64,000 nucleotides of DNA from a virus. A program made the translations under genes and the position numbers. Where the stretch lies: IMG/VR virus record IMGVR_UViG_3300032116_000057, positions 1 through 64,000 of that record; one strand, given 5' to 3'. Under the pieces are notes generated by a model. That model saw nothing but the letters and a program-made list of their open reading frames with translations. It had not been told where the DNA came from and ran no database searches. This document shows positions 1 to 9,296 of the stretch, one piece after another; position 1 is the stretch's first letter; each line of letters opens with the position of its first letter.

Positions 1-159
1 TGTTGGTCCTGTCGGCCCGACTGGTCCTGTAGGTCCTAAATCTCCTTGAACACCTTCTGAAATAAGAAGGCGCCAAACAGAGCCGTTCCAATACCAGGTC
101 GTCTCACCAACAGTGAACTGTTGATCGATAACTGGGGAGTCAGGAAAGTCTATGGCCAT
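1..159 (-). CDS. Collagen-like tail fibre, N-terminal fragment
   Basis: Only the first 53 codons lie in the window; the gene runs off the left edge. After an ATG at 157-159 it encodes a short tryptophan-rich module (residues 17-33, with WYWNGSVW) followed by the start of Gly-Pro-Thr triplets typical of phage collagen-like fibres. The same order, a WxW-type module then GPT repeats, recurs inside the 734-residue fibre at 7090-9294, so the two are probably related fibre parts. Virion surface location is inferred from the family. Confidence 0.75.
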   Translation of the reverse strand, partial: MAIDFPDSPVIDQQFTVGETTWYWNGSVWRLLISEGVQGDLGPTGPVGPTGPT

Positions 160-197
160 AGTAAGACAGTATAGGGTTATTTACGTAGTTTTTTACC

Positions 198-731
198 TTA
201 AGCGTGTGCCCACCAGTCCTCATAAGGTTTTCTAGGGTCATTTTTTAAACACACATCTTCTCTATATAGGAGATATCCATGGCTTAAAAATATTTCCTGA
301 GATTCTCGTTTAATGGCGTCATTTTCCTTCATAACGTATAGGTCATGTTCAAAGGTAACGGCTTTGAATATATAACCTGTTTTTAACAGCATTTTTAAAG
401 CTTGTAGAGTCTGCCAAGCAGGCTCTATATCTAAAGATAGGTAGTCTATTTCTTTTGGGAATCCCTCACTCTCTAAAAGGGCTAGATAGTCAAGAGTTAA
501 AGCATCTGATTTTATACATTTATTAGACCTGTTTGAATTAAACTCAAGCACTCTTTTTTCATATTTGTCTACCGATAGGCCTGTCCAGCCATAATCTTTT
601 TCTAAAACGTGTGTATTAGAGTTCGATTGAGAATGTCCTGCGCCTATCTCTAAGTAAGTACCCTCGGTTTTAAAGTTAGATATGTTTAAAGCAAATAAGT
701 CTTGTCCGGCATCACTGTAAAATCTACCCAT
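198..731 (-). CDS. FkbM-family methyltransferase-like protein
   Basis: About 177 residues. The pattern SDAGQDLFALN, then YLEIGAGH (SAM-binding loop), GWTGLSVD, and IDYLSLDIEP with a later TFEHD matches FkbM-type (Methyltransf_21) SAM-dependent methyltransferases, which methylate sugars or other small groups. A longer GTG start at 776 is open but has no ribosome binding site; the ATG at 729-731 follows AAAGGG and overlaps the upstream stop by 8 bases, so I prefer it. It follows a glycosyltransferase-like gene, suggesting the pair decorates phage fibres or a host glycan. The substrate is unknown. Confidence 0.7.
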   Translation of the reverse strand: MGRFYSDAGQDLFALNISNFKTEGTYLEIGAGHSQSNSNTHVLEKDYGWTGLSVDKYEKRVLEFNSNRSNKCIKSDALTLDYLALLESEGFPKEIDYLSLDIEPAWQTLQALKMLLKTGYIFKAVTFEHDLYVMKENDAIKRESQEIFLSHGYLLYREDVCLKNDPRKPYEDWWAHA

Positions 732-1395
732 GTTCTTTAAACCCTTTAGATACAAAATCTTTACGAAGATCTTCACCTATAAAAGTTTTTCTGGGAGTCC
801 ATACATGCTCAAACACTGCTACGTTTACGTTAATTTCTATGGGAATTTCAGCTTTTTCTACAGCCCTACAAAAGTTTATATCTTGAGTCATAGGGCCGTT
901 TTCATCGGCACTTGAATAAAAATATAAGGGAATCTGTTCAACTATGTCTTCTTTAACAAGATTTGCTTTTATAACAAAATCATAAATTCTAGTAAATACT
1001 TCTTTTTTAATTTTAATAAAATCTAAATCAATAATTTTTGCATTTACGGATCCCTCTAGATCCTCTTTGATTTCATTTAATATAACCTTATAGTATTGTT
1101 GCGGAGAGTATAGGTTTTTTGTTGGTACGCCTTCTATTAAGGAGTCATTTTTTAATATGGATATCAAGTCTTCGGCTACCCATTGAAGATGGGGTTTTAT
1201 AAACACTACGGAGTCACAATCGTTATTTATAGCTAGTTCTGCTGCTTCGTTACGAAAAGAAAATTCGTCTGGGGACCAAAGAAAAATAAATTCAATATCT
1301 TCTTTTGCTCCAGCGGCGTATGTTTCAGCCATACTTTTAGCAAAAAAACTAGATAGTTGGGGGGTTGGAGAAGAGGTTGCTAATAATACTTTCAT
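724..1395 (-). CDS. Glycosyltransferase-like protein
   Basis: About 223 residues. The start MKVLLATSS, the central CDSVVFIKPHLQW stretch and the late QDINFCRAVEKAEIPIEIN segment (like the ExDFCxRAxxAG region of family 2 enzymes) suggest a GT-A type glycosyltransferase fold. A longer start at 1425 lies inside a terminator hairpin; the ATG at 1393-1395 has GGAG 7 bases upstream, so I chose it. It overlaps the next methyltransferase gene by 8 bases, which implies translational coupling and a joint role in sugar modification. Classical DxD is not obvious, so the activity is tentative. Confidence 0.5.
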   Translation of the reverse strand: MKVLLATSSPTPQLSSFFAKSMAETYAAGAKEDIEFIFLWSPDEFSFRNEAAELAINNDCDSVVFIKPHLQWVAEDLISILKNDSLIEGVPTKNLYSPQQYYKVILNEIKEDLEGSVNAKIIDLDFIKIKKEVFTRIYDFVIKANLVKEDIVEQIPLYFYSSADENGPMTQDINFCRAVEKAEIPIEINVNVAVFEHVWTPRKTFIGEDLRKDFVSKGFKEHG

Positions 1396-1412
1396 TTTAT
1401 GCTCCAAATAAA

Positions 1413-1439
1413 ATAGGCGGGCCATATAGACCCGCCTAT
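1413..1439 (-). terminator. Rho-independent terminator
   Basis: On the minus strand a 9-bp stem (ATAGGCGGG paired with CCCGCCTAT, 9-base loop) is followed by TTTTATTT. It sits between the 89-residue gene and the glycosyltransferase-like gene and marks an operon boundary; its U tract runs straight into the next ribosome binding site. Confidence 0.8.
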
Positions 1440-1454
1440 CTTATCAGTATTTGT

Positions 1455-1724
1455 TTACTCTTCGGAAGGTTCCTCTAGAGCGGCAAGTGCTTCGGCTGCC
1501 TCTGCTTCAAATGCTGCCGTTTTAGCAGCCTCATCAGCAGCACGAGCAGCAATCTCTGCCTCATCAGCTGCAACCCATGCTTCTGCCCAAGCTTGGGCAT
1601 CAGCATTAGATGCAAACGGTGTGAATCCATCTTTGCTTGGGTCAAAGGACTGTGTCAAATAGACTCCGCCCTCTTCTGTTTTAATGGTTACAATTTTATT
1701 TGTAACATCAATAGTTTTAGCCAT
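1455..1724 (-). CDS. Small Ala/Glu-rich acidic protein
   Basis: 89 residues. The N-terminal 35 residues look like a small beta domain (TNKIVTIKTEEGGVYLTQSF); the rest is an alanine/glutamate-rich helix containing AWAEAWVAADEAEIAAR. It directly follows the 948-residue adhesin with a 3-base gap and ends at a terminator, so it is the last gene of the fibre operon. The position and helical tail would fit a fibre-associated or assembly protein, but no family is recognised. Confidence 0.6.
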   Translation of the reverse strand: MAKTIDVTNKIVTIKTEEGGVYLTQSFDPSKDGFTPFASNADAQAWAEAWVAADEAEIAARAADEAAKTAAFEAEAAEALAALEEPSEE

Positions 1725-1727
1725 TTA

Positions 1728-4574
1728 TTACACTTCCTTTGATCTGACAATATAGTATACGTTATTTCTCCAAGTACGTACGCCATCTGACTCAGAACCA
1801 CCGGCAATGATCTCTACTCCACCAAGACAAGCCTTGTTGTAGGAGAAGTTAGACCAGTTAGATCCGATTGTTCCTGAGTTTGCAGTTTGATACGCTGGGG
1901 TTGGACGAGCGTTAATAGGGATGTGAGATGAGATAATTTTTGGTTCTGCCCCAAGATTATCCATATCAAACACATAATATCCAGTTCCGTCTGGTTTTTC
2001 ACAGACTGCATAACGACCGTCATACCATACGTGAGGAGAACGAGTCATTGTTGTATCTTGTGACCAGTAAGGACTTGAAGTGGTGTGCAGACGACGCCAT
2101 CCTGTCTGAGCAGCTGTAAACGGTGCTACACCAGACTCTTGGCTGTACTGAAGTAGAGAACGTCCATCCCAGAAAATAGTACCTTCTGGAATACCTGTAC
2201 GACTAACTCGACCTGAACCAAACTTAACAACCTGAACATATGCATTGTTAATTGCGTCATGTCCAAAGGTATAAGTTTGTGGGTTAGATCCATTACCCTG
2301 CCACTGAGAGCTAACCCAGTTATAGCTTACGAAACGTTGAGCAAACCCATACTCCCAGTTAAATAAGTTCCAGATGTTATAAACCTCAAAATGGTTTGCA
2401 TCATATGGACGAATAAAGTGTAGACCTGGGCGATATGCTCTTCCTTGAGAATAAATTGTTAGTTCACCTGGGTTAGCAGATGAAGAAGTACCTGGCTGAC
2501 CTGCGTTCCAGCCTCTTGTTGCGGCTCCACCAATATCATCGCTAGTTTGATTGTAGTCCATATACCAGAATCGTCCGGTATCTTCTTCTACAATTGCCGA
2601 GACTTGACGCCAAGGGCTCTGGTTATAGGTTGAAAATTCGTAGTTACCGTCGTTCCATAAAAAGCCCAAACGAGATGGCATAAACCCAGTGAGGTAATAT
2701 CTACGCATCTGTGGATCATATACAGCTTGAATAATTGCCATTTCATGCAGCACTGGATAGACTTCACCAGCAGTAGTAATTAGCTCTGCACCCCATGTTT
2801 CAAAACCATGGCGGTTTCTGGCTGTGGTGTCTGTAGTAGATGATGTAGTTCTTCCTCCACGAATTTCAGCATCCCACTGTTGTTGGCCATAGCTTGCCCA
2901 AATAACAGGCTGTGCAAAAGGGTTTCTGTGGAAACCAAAAGCAAGAACGGTATTTAAACCTACAGACATTTCGCCACGTGCACGATAAGCGCCAATCATG
3001 TCTACTTTCTTTGGCTTTGTAACATCTACATAGTCGTGGTTATAACGAGCTAACGCAGAACCACCATAGTTGTTGCGGAAACGCCAGAAGCGACCGTTCC
3101 AAGAAGTACCTTTTGGTTGCCAAATAAAGGTTGATCCATAAGTATCATTTCCTGGGCGCATTGCTAGTGGGTAGAAGTCTTCCATTTCTGAAGATTTATC
3201 TAACCAGCGATCAAGAGATTGAGTAGCAGTGTCATAAATCCATAGACGACGACCCCAATAACGATCTCCATTTGAAGGTGTAGCGTTGTCAGTTGTATAA
3301 GTACGACGACCAATAACACCAAAAGAAGTGGCGTTATAACGGAAGATCTGTCCCCCACGGAACCAAGTTGATGCCTCATTTAGGCGTGATGGAGGAGTTA
3401 CCTTTGCCCATACGTTGTTAGTTGGATCATAAATCTGATAGTCAGTTGTACCACCATCAGTATTACCAATACCTTGGGTTGGGCTAGCAAGGAAGTAATT
3501 GTTTACATAAGAACCTTCGTTCCAAGTATCAGCAGCTGCGGTAATTGCTTCACGAACACCTGTTGAAACGTTGTAACGAATAAATCCATTACCGGAACGC
3601 TCAAACTGCCAGTTGTAGAAGTACTTAACTCCAGAAATTTCATGTACAAAACACATCTGTGGACCATCAACATATGACGCATAGCCGGCAGTACCTAGGT
3701 TCCAAGCACCTCGGAAAGTCCAAGTTGTTGCTGTCTTATCATAGGTATACAAATAAGTATCTGCGCTGGTATACGATACAGAGTTTATTGTTTGAGTTCT
3801 AGAGCTTGAGCAACGGAACCATACATACAGTTCATTACCTTCGTCCCACATTACTGCACGACGTAAACGCTGCTCTTCAAATGTTGTTCCATCTGTACCT
3901 GACATTGGTGGAAGAGGAACATCAGTTAGGCGAGTCCAAGTATTAGTTGTGTTACTTAAAGCCTTGTAGAAGAAGTTTCCAGCAATACCTGAGAAGGTTG
4001 TTGAAGAAGTTCCAATACCTTGACCTGCAGACGGGGTGTTACGGAAACGATATACGCCAGTTCCTTCTGAGTCATATGTCCAAGCAACCCAAGCTGCAGT
4101 ATTTGCAGTTCCATCAAGACGAGCAGTCATAGATGAGCGGCTTGTATTTTGTCCATAACCCTCATAAGCAAACCAGTCTGAGTGCTTTTCAGTATGTGCG
4201 TATACTTCGCCAAGACCATCAATTGCAGATCCAGTACGAGCTGGAATAGATGAGCTGTACTTAATAATTAAAAGAGTAGAACCAGTACCTGCGGTGTATC
4301 CACCACTAGTCGCATTTAGAATACGAATACGAGCAATAGTTCCATTGTGTGTAAACGCTTTTCCTTTTACAAGAGAAATTGTTTCAATAGGAGTAGTTAA
4401 GTTTCCTACCGCATAAATGGCAACTGTAATTGGCTCTTCTTGAGCACGAAATTCATAAATACTACTAGCATTAAGCTCTGTAGTGTTGTATTCGGCTCCA
4501 GGAACAGCAGCAAAGCTATAGGTTAACGCACCTACGCCTTGACCAGAAGTTGAAGGATATACTAGTGCACCCAT
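1728..4574 (-). CDS. Large adhesin / receptor-binding protein, propeller-like
   Basis: 948 residues, rich in Trp, Tyr, Ser, Thr and Asn. Repeated segments have the look of kelch or beta-propeller blades (NELYVWFR, DTYLYTYDKTATTWTF, GDRYWGRRLWIYDTAT, GTIFWDGRSLLQY). The N-terminal 110 residues look like a beta-sandwich attachment domain. It lies at the end of the fibre block, the usual place for receptor-binding proteins, so a role in binding a host surface glycan or protein is likely. No catalytic motif is visible. Fold assignment is from pattern only. Confidence 0.65.
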   Translation of the reverse strand: MGALVYPSTSGQGVGALTYSFAAVPGAEYNTTELNASSIYEFRAQEEPITVAIYAVGNLTTPIETISLVKGKAFTHNGTIARIRILNATSGGYTAGTGSTLLIIKYSSSIPARTGSAIDGLGEVYAHTEKHSDWFAYEGYGQNTSRSSMTARLDGTANTAAWVAWTYDSEGTGVYRFRNTPSAGQGIGTSSTTFSGIAGNFFYKALSNTTNTWTRLTDVPLPPMSGTDGTTFEEQRLRRAVMWDEGNELYVWFRCSSSRTQTINSVSYTSADTYLYTYDKTATTWTFRGAWNLGTAGYASYVDGPQMCFVHEISGVKYFYNWQFERSGNGFIRYNVSTGVREAITAAADTWNEGSYVNNYFLASPTQGIGNTDGGTTDYQIYDPTNNVWAKVTPPSRLNEASTWFRGGQIFRYNATSFGVIGRRTYTTDNATPSNGDRYWGRRLWIYDTATQSLDRWLDKSSEMEDFYPLAMRPGNDTYGSTFIWQPKGTSWNGRFWRFRNNYGGSALARYNHDYVDVTKPKKVDMIGAYRARGEMSVGLNTVLAFGFHRNPFAQPVIWASYGQQQWDAEIRGGRTTSSTTDTTARNRHGFETWGAELITTAGEVYPVLHEMAIIQAVYDPQMRRYYLTGFMPSRLGFLWNDGNYEFSTYNQSPWRQVSAIVEEDTGRFWYMDYNQTSDDIGGAATRGWNAGQPGTSSSANPGELTIYSQGRAYRPGLHFIRPYDANHFEVYNIWNLFNWEYGFAQRFVSYNWVSSQWQGNGSNPQTYTFGHDAINNAYVQVVKFGSGRVSRTGIPEGTIFWDGRSLLQYSQESGVAPFTAAQTGWRRLHTTSSPYWSQDTTMTRSPHVWYDGRYAVCEKPDGTGYYVFDMDNLGAEPKIISSHIPINARPTPAYQTANSGTIGSNWSNFSYNKACLGGVEIIAGGSESDGVRTWRNNVYYIVRSKEV

Positions 4575-4576
4575 GA

Positions 4577-4879
4577 TTAGTTAATCTCCATCCCTGAGAT
4601 GTGAAGCTTCAAACCAGCAGCTGATCCATCAGCATTTATAGTTTCTGATGCATCTAGAACTTGCTTAAGGTCTAGAGCAAAAATACCATTTGCAGGTACT
4701 GTTACTGCGGATAGCACTTCATGTGTTGCTAGCTTTACTGTACCAGTTAATACGTTAGCTGTTGTATTAGTTAGCACAATGTTAGTTACTACAGCAGTTG
4801 TTGCTGCAGGAACTGTGTATACGTCAGCTGCTGAGGTAGCTACGCTTCCTCGGAACAGCTTCTTTACTGTATTTGCCAT
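4577..4879 (-). CDS. Small beta-rich virion protein
   Basis: 100 residues, dominated by beta-strand-forming Val/Thr/Ala (TTAVVTNIVLTNTTANVL) and ending LKLHISGMEIN. Small proteins with this pattern occur in the structural regions of many aquatic phages, often near fibres. It lies 2 bases upstream of the large adhesin and is probably co-translated with it. A fibre accessory or surface decoration role is inferred from position. Confidence 0.6.
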   Translation of the reverse strand: MANTVKKLFRGSVATSAADVYTVPAATTAVVTNIVLTNTTANVLTGTVKLATHEVLSAVTVPANGIFALDLKQVLDASETINADGSAAGLKLHISGMEIN

Positions 4880-4923
4880 TTATTTGTTACCTCCTAAGTA
4901 ACTATTAGTTCTTACCCGGTGGG

Positions 4924-6300
4924 TTAGAAAATCCCCATAACTTGAGCTAGTTCGTTCTGAGAACGTTGAGTATCTACGTATAGTTTTGTTGTTGCATTAT
5001 CATTTGCAATTGGAGCAGAGACAAGCACTATTTGATCTAGCTTAAGCTTGTCATAGACAAGTCCAGCTTGAGAGTAGTTAATTGTTGTGCTTGGCTTTGT
5101 TGTGATATTTGATACTAGTGACCAAACTCCTGTGTCCGCATCCTTTGAGAATGCTGTCCACTTGTCTGATCCACCAACATTGTATTCACCAACAAAAGCA
5201 AAATCAAGAAGATTTGATGGGTTGTCCTGTGCGGTAAAGATCATAGGAGCAACGATAGAAATATTTTCAGTTTCAACAGTTGTGCCACCACCAGTAAAGG
5301 AGATAGTACCCGTAATATTTACGTCACCGCCAATATTTACGTCACCGGTAACGCCCATACCACCAGCTACTACAAGAGCTCCGGTGGTTGTAGATGTCGA
5401 TTGTGTTGCAATCTCAACATGTACTGTTTGATCTGGAATAATAACCATCTGTGTATTGTCAGACGCAAGACCGCCAGCAGCAAATATAATCTTATTTTCA
5501 GTACCGTTATCTGAAGTAGCAAATACAAGGTTACCCTTACCAGTTGTACCGGCCACTGCATTACCTGCAGGTGATACTCCTAAGAAGGTTACGTCACCAT
5601 TTGTTTTAGCATAAGTAAAACTAGTTGTTGTTGGAATAGATGCAATTGTGTAGGTTCCGTTAAAAATACCATCTACACCAGTAATAACTACAGGCATACC
5701 AACACGGAATCCGTGTGCGGTTGGAGTAGTAAGGGTTGCTACGTTATTTGTTAAAGATTTTCCGTTAACAGTCGATGTTAAAACTCTTGGAGCTTCGAAG
5801 AATATGTAACCGTCGTTTGGCCCAGTAATAGTAAAGTCTGGGTCTGCAAATGCTCCAGACGTAATACCCATGTCGATGTATCCGGAGTCATCAGTTCCGT
5901 TGTTAGCGTAGGCAATAAAGTCTGTAGATGAGTTTGCTGCTCCACCCTTATTTTGGAAAGCAATCTGTGCATAGTCTGGAGTATCAATACTTGCAATAAT
6001 TGCTGGATCTTGAAGACCGGCTGAAGTTTCAAAGCTTTGCGCTTCTGCACCAACGTACAACTTACCTACGTTAGCTGGAGCAGTTCCGTCTAAAATTGCT
6101 TCAAGTTGATCATTCAAAGCATCTTGAGCATCGGCTGAGGCAGCTACTAGGTCGTTAATGCCAAGTAGATTGCCAAGTGTCTCAAGCGTCTTGGCAATAT
6201 ATACCAAGTCTTGAGCAGTATAGGTGCTTGCAGCAAGAGAAGCAGTAATTTCGGACTTTACTGCATCTATTTGCGTATTAAGCGCTGAGTAGGATGGCAT
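4924..6300 (-). CDS. Tail fibre protein
   Basis: 458 residues. It begins with a helical trimerisation-like region (about residues 1-75), then beta domains including a HGFRVGMPVVITGVDG segment (about 195-210) of the type common in phage fibres, and a repeat-rich stretch around STSTTTGALVVAGGMGVTGD and NIGGDVNITG that resembles the beta-helical shafts of aquatic-phage structural proteins. The C-terminal IANDNATTKLYVD element is typical of fibre ends before a chaperone or tip. Start overlaps the stop of an 18-codon reading frame. Confidence 0.75.
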   Translation of the reverse strand: MPSYSALNTQIDAVKSEITASLAASTYTAQDLVYIAKTLETLGNLLGINDLVAASADAQDALNDQLEAILDGTAPANVGKLYVGAEAQSFETSAGLQDPAIIASIDTPDYAQIAFQNKGGAANSSTDFIAYANNGTDDSGYIDMGITSGAFADPDFTITGPNDGYIFFEAPRVLTSTVNGKSLTNNVATLTTPTAHGFRVGMPVVITGVDGIFNGTYTIASIPTTTSFTYAKTNGDVTFLGVSPAGNAVAGTTGKGNLVFATSDNGTENKIIFAAGGLASDNTQMVIIPDQTVHVEIATQSTSTTTGALVVAGGMGVTGDVNIGGDVNITGTISFTGGGTTVETENISIVAPMIFTAQDNPSNLLDFAFVGEYNVGGSDKWTAFSKDADTGVWSLVSNITTKPSTTINYSQAGLVYDKLKLDQIVLVSAPIANDNATTKLYVDTQRSQNELAQVMGIF

Positions 6301-6356
6301 TAGTTATCTCCTTCGAGGGCGGTACCCAGTAAGCTAGTATAGGTAGAATTCTTCAT
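6300..6356 (-). CDS. Putative 18-residue coupled mini-gene
   Basis: ATG at 6354-6356 follows AAGGATTTAAA (good spacing) and encodes MKNSTYTSLLGTALEGDN. Its TAA overlaps the ATG of the 458-residue fibre gene (TAATG), and its last codons contain the fibre gene's ribosome binding site GAAGGAG. It could be a leader peptide coupling fibre translation, or chance. Confidence 0.35.
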   Translation of the reverse strand: MKNSTYTSLLGTALEGDN

Positions 6357-6365
6357 TTTAAATCC

Positions 6366-7079
6366 TTAACTTCCTGAACTTGGCCCAAATATGTTTAGGC
6401 CAAGCCAACGGTCGTTTCTTAAGAAATTGATCTGGTTGGTTACGTCTCCAGAGGCGCTAACAGCGGCTACTGCAGCATCTCTTGCGGTATTAATAGCCGA
6501 AATTGAGGATGTCTGCTGGGTAGTTAGGGCTGTCAAGGCTGTGTCTCTGGTATCAGTAATATTGCCAATAGCGGAGGTTCCAGTAGTTGAGATGACAGTT
6601 ACTGCATCAGACTGAGCTTGAGTTATGGTAGAGGTGGCGTTATTAGCTGCGGTAGTGATTTGACCTAAAGAAGCGGTAACAAGATCGATAATATCTTGTG
6701 TATTGGTTTCTCCTAGATCAGCAAGCAGTTCATTGATAGTTGCAATGACGGGGGTCGCTACATCATTAAAGTCATCGATTGCATTTGTTGCTGCGGTGTT
6801 TAAGTTTGTTGTTGCTGTAGATACGATGTTGTTTAAGTTTGTTTGGGCGGTTGTTACACCAGCATTTAAAGTTGTAATGGCTGAGGTTGCACTGTTAGTT
6901 ACCTGACCTTGTTGGTAAGTACCCTCGGCAATAACCCTAGTCAATGCTAGGTTTGCTACTGCAGCTTCAAGAGCCTTCATCTGAATTAGAAGGTCTTTAT
7001 TATCAATGTTAGTAGCTACGGACTCTACTTTTGCTGTAATAATGGCTTCTAGAGCAGAGAAGTCGGGATTAATCGGCAC
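6366..7079 (-). CDS. Coiled-coil tail fibre protein
   Basis: 237 residues. From about residue 60 to 210 the sequence is a long Ala/Thr/Asn helix with hydrophobic residues in heptad-like spacing (TTAQTNLNNIVSTATTNLNT and similar), as in trimeric fibre shafts. It ends with a short, distinct tip, LRNDRWLGLNIFGPSSGS. It lies between the collagen-like fibre and the 458-residue fibre in one minus-strand transcription unit. Fibre shaft or connector role is inferred from composition and position. Confidence 0.65.
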   Translation of the reverse strand: MPINPDFSALEAIITAKVESVATNIDNKDLLIQMKALEAAVANLALTRVIAEGTYQQGQVTNSATSAITTLNAGVTTAQTNLNNIVSTATTNLNTAATNAIDDFNDVATPVIATINELLADLGETNTQDIIDLVTASLGQITTAANNATSTITQAQSDAVTVISTTGTSAIGNITDTRDTALTALTTQQTSSISAINTARDAAVAAVSASGDVTNQINFLRNDRWLGLNIFGPSSGS

Positions 7080-7089
7080 TATTGTCTCC

Positions 7090-9294
7090 TCACAAAGCCG
7101 CTAAGGCTACTGCTTCAATAAACGCAACATCGGAAATGATGCGTACTTCTTCTGATGCTTCATCATAGGTTACTGTAAGGCCTTGATGATTCGCATGGTC
7201 AAAGGCAGAAACAATAACTGGAATAATGTCTTGAATAGGACCCGCAGGTCCTGTAGGTCCGGTAGGTCCTAGAGGAGCCGCACCAACCTCAATCCAATAA
7301 TTATCATACCAGATATACGCAGAACCATCTGTAGGGTTAAACCAAGCATCTCCATTTGCTGCACCAACAGGCGGTGTTTCTGAAGTATATGCAAACTTAC
7401 CTGTTGGTCCGGTAGGACCTGAAACACCTTCTGGACCAGTTGGACCTGTAGGACCTGTTGGCCCCACTACTTGTCCTATGTCATCAAACTCTGTTCCATC
7501 CCATACCCAAAGATGTCCACCATCTTCTTGTACTACATAGGCGTCTCCTAAAATATTCCCTGTAGTAGGAAGATCTGCTATTAAACTTAAAGTCCCTCTT
7601 ACTACAAAAGACTTACCTTCAGGTCCTGTTGGTCCAGTTGGTCCAACTTCACCTTGAGGTCCCGTAGGTCCAAGATCTCCCTGTGGACCAGTAGGTCCAA
7701 TATCTCCAGTTAGACCGGTTGGTCCTGTTGGACCTGCATCTCCTTGCGGACCGGTTGCACCAGTCTCACCTTGTGCACCTGTTGCGCCTAAAAATAGTGA
7801 CCAATAAGGACTTCCTTCATATGGTGGATAGCCTGGGTTTGCTTCACCAATACGAATCCATAAAAATCCTGAATATGAAACAACCATGCCAGGGTAATAA
7901 TCAGCACCATTGTCATACGCACCAACATAGTTAAATGGCATTGGACCAGTAGGTCCGGTAGGTCCAGCCGCACCTTGTGGACCAGTTGGTCCGACTTCAC
8001 CTTGTGGACCTTGATCACCTTCAAGACCTGCTAAACCTTGCTCACCTTGTGGTCCAGTAGGACCAATAAGTCCAGTTTCACCTTGTGGTCCAGTAGGTCC
8101 TATATCACCTTGCGCTCCTGTTGGACCAGTAGCCCCTTCAATTCTTCCTACGTTTACCCAAGAAGAAGAGTTGCTACTCCAAACATATAAATCTCCAGAG
8201 ATAATGTACGCATCTCCTGGACTACCTGATGCAGGTAATTCACCAGAGTTGTTTAATGCACCTAAAACATTTAAGCCTTGACCAGTTGCACCGGTAGGTC
8301 CAGTAGGTCCGACCTCACCTTGTAAACCTTGTGGGCCAGTAGGACCGGTTTCTCCTTGAATACCTTGTTCACCTTGAAGTCCTTGAATACCCTGTACACC
8401 AGGTAAACCTGTTTCACCCGTAGCACCAGTAGGACCTGTAGGTCCAGGAACATTAGATGCGGCACCTGTTGGTCCTTGTGCTCCCGTAGGACCAGTTGCG
8501 CCTTGTGGACCAGTTGGTCCAAGCTCTCCAGTTAGACCCTGCTCACCTTGAGGACCTGTTGGTCCTGGAAGACCAGTTGCGCCTTGTGCACCTGTAGGTC
8601 CAGTAGGTCCTTGTGCGCCAGTTGCACCAGCTAAACCTTGAAAACCTTGAAGACCTTGTGGACCTGTTGCGCCCGTTGCTCCTTGTGGACCAGTAGGTCC
8701 TTGAATATTTCCAACATTTTCCCAGATGGTATTTGCATTATCCCAAACGTAAAGATCACCATCGATTAAATATGCATCTCCAGGCAAACCAACTTCTGGA
8801 AGTTCACTTTCATTGGGAAGTGTTCCCTGAATAGTAACTCCAGTACCGGCAGGACCAGTTGGTCCTTGAATACCTTGAGATCCGGTTGGACCTGTTGCAC
8901 CTCTAGAACCTGTCGGTCCAGTTGCCCCCATAGGTCCTTGAATACCTTGTGGGCCAGTAACTCCTTGTTCACCGGCAGGTCCTGTTGCACCAATTGGGCC
9001 AGTAGGTCCTTGTGGACCAGTAGATCCTTTAGGACCAGCAGGACCAGTAGCTCCTTGCGGACCAGTGGGACCCACAACTGTGCTTGCAGCACCTGTTGGT
9101 CCTGTTGCACCAGTAGCTCCCATAGGACCAGTTGCACCAGTTGCTCCAGTAGGTCCAGTTACAGTTGATGCTGCTCCTGTCGGTCCTGTTGGACCAGTAG
9201 GTCCCATAGCTCCTGCAGGACCAGCTGTATCAGGACCAAAGACTACAATTTCAGGGCTTTGCTCAATAATTTGTATGATCTCTGGATCTGTCAC
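7090..9294 (-). CDS. Collagen-like tail fibre with interspersed beta modules
   Basis: 734 residues. Long runs of Gly-X-Y triplets, mostly GPT, GPQ and GAT, would form collagen triple helices. They are interrupted by about five non-collagen modules of 40-50 residues (starting near residues 152, 340, 450, 570 and 640), several sharing [13 protein letters not shown]-like and W..VG cores. This modular architecture fits a flexible surface fibre with multiple glycan-binding or spacer domains. The DNA is correspondingly repetitive, so assembly collapse or recombination-driven length change is possible. The N-terminal 20 residues ([17 protein letters not shown]) are non-collagen and may anchor the fibre. 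Confidence 0.85.
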   Translation of the reverse strand: MTDPEIIQIIEQSPEIVVFGPDTAGPAGAMGPTGPTGPTGAASTVTGPTGATGATGPMGATGATGPTGAASTVVGPTGPQGATGPAGPKGSTGPQGPTGPIGATGPAGEQGVTGPQGIQGPMGATGPTGSRGATGPTGSQGIQGPTGPAGTGVTIQGTLPNESELPEVGLPGDAYLIDGDLYVWDNANTIWENVGNIQGPTGPQGATGATGPQGLQGFQGLAGATGAQGPTGPTGAQGATGLPGPTGPQGEQGLTGELGPTGPQGATGPTGAQGPTGAASNVPGPTGPTGATGETGLPGVQGIQGLQGEQGIQGETGPTGPQGLQGEVGPTGPTGATGQGLNVLGALNNSGELPASGSPGDAYIISGDLYVWSSNSSSWVNVGRIEGATGPTGAQGDIGPTGPQGETGLIGPTGPQGEQGLAGLEGDQGPQGEVGPTGPQGAAGPTGPTGPMPFNYVGAYDNGADYYPGMVVSYSGFLWIRIGEANPGYPPYEGSPYWSLFLGATGAQGETGATGPQGDAGPTGPTGLTGDIGPTGPQGDLGPTGPQGEVGPTGPTGPEGKSFVVRGTLSLIADLPTTGNILGDAYVVQEDGGHLWVWDGTEFDDIGQVVGPTGPTGPTGPEGVSGPTGPTGKFAYTSETPPVGAANGDAWFNPTDGSAYIWYDNYWIEVGAAPLGPTGPTGPAGPIQDIIPVIVSAFDHANHQGLTVTYDEASEEVRIISDVAFIEAVALAAL

Positions 9295-9296
9295 GA

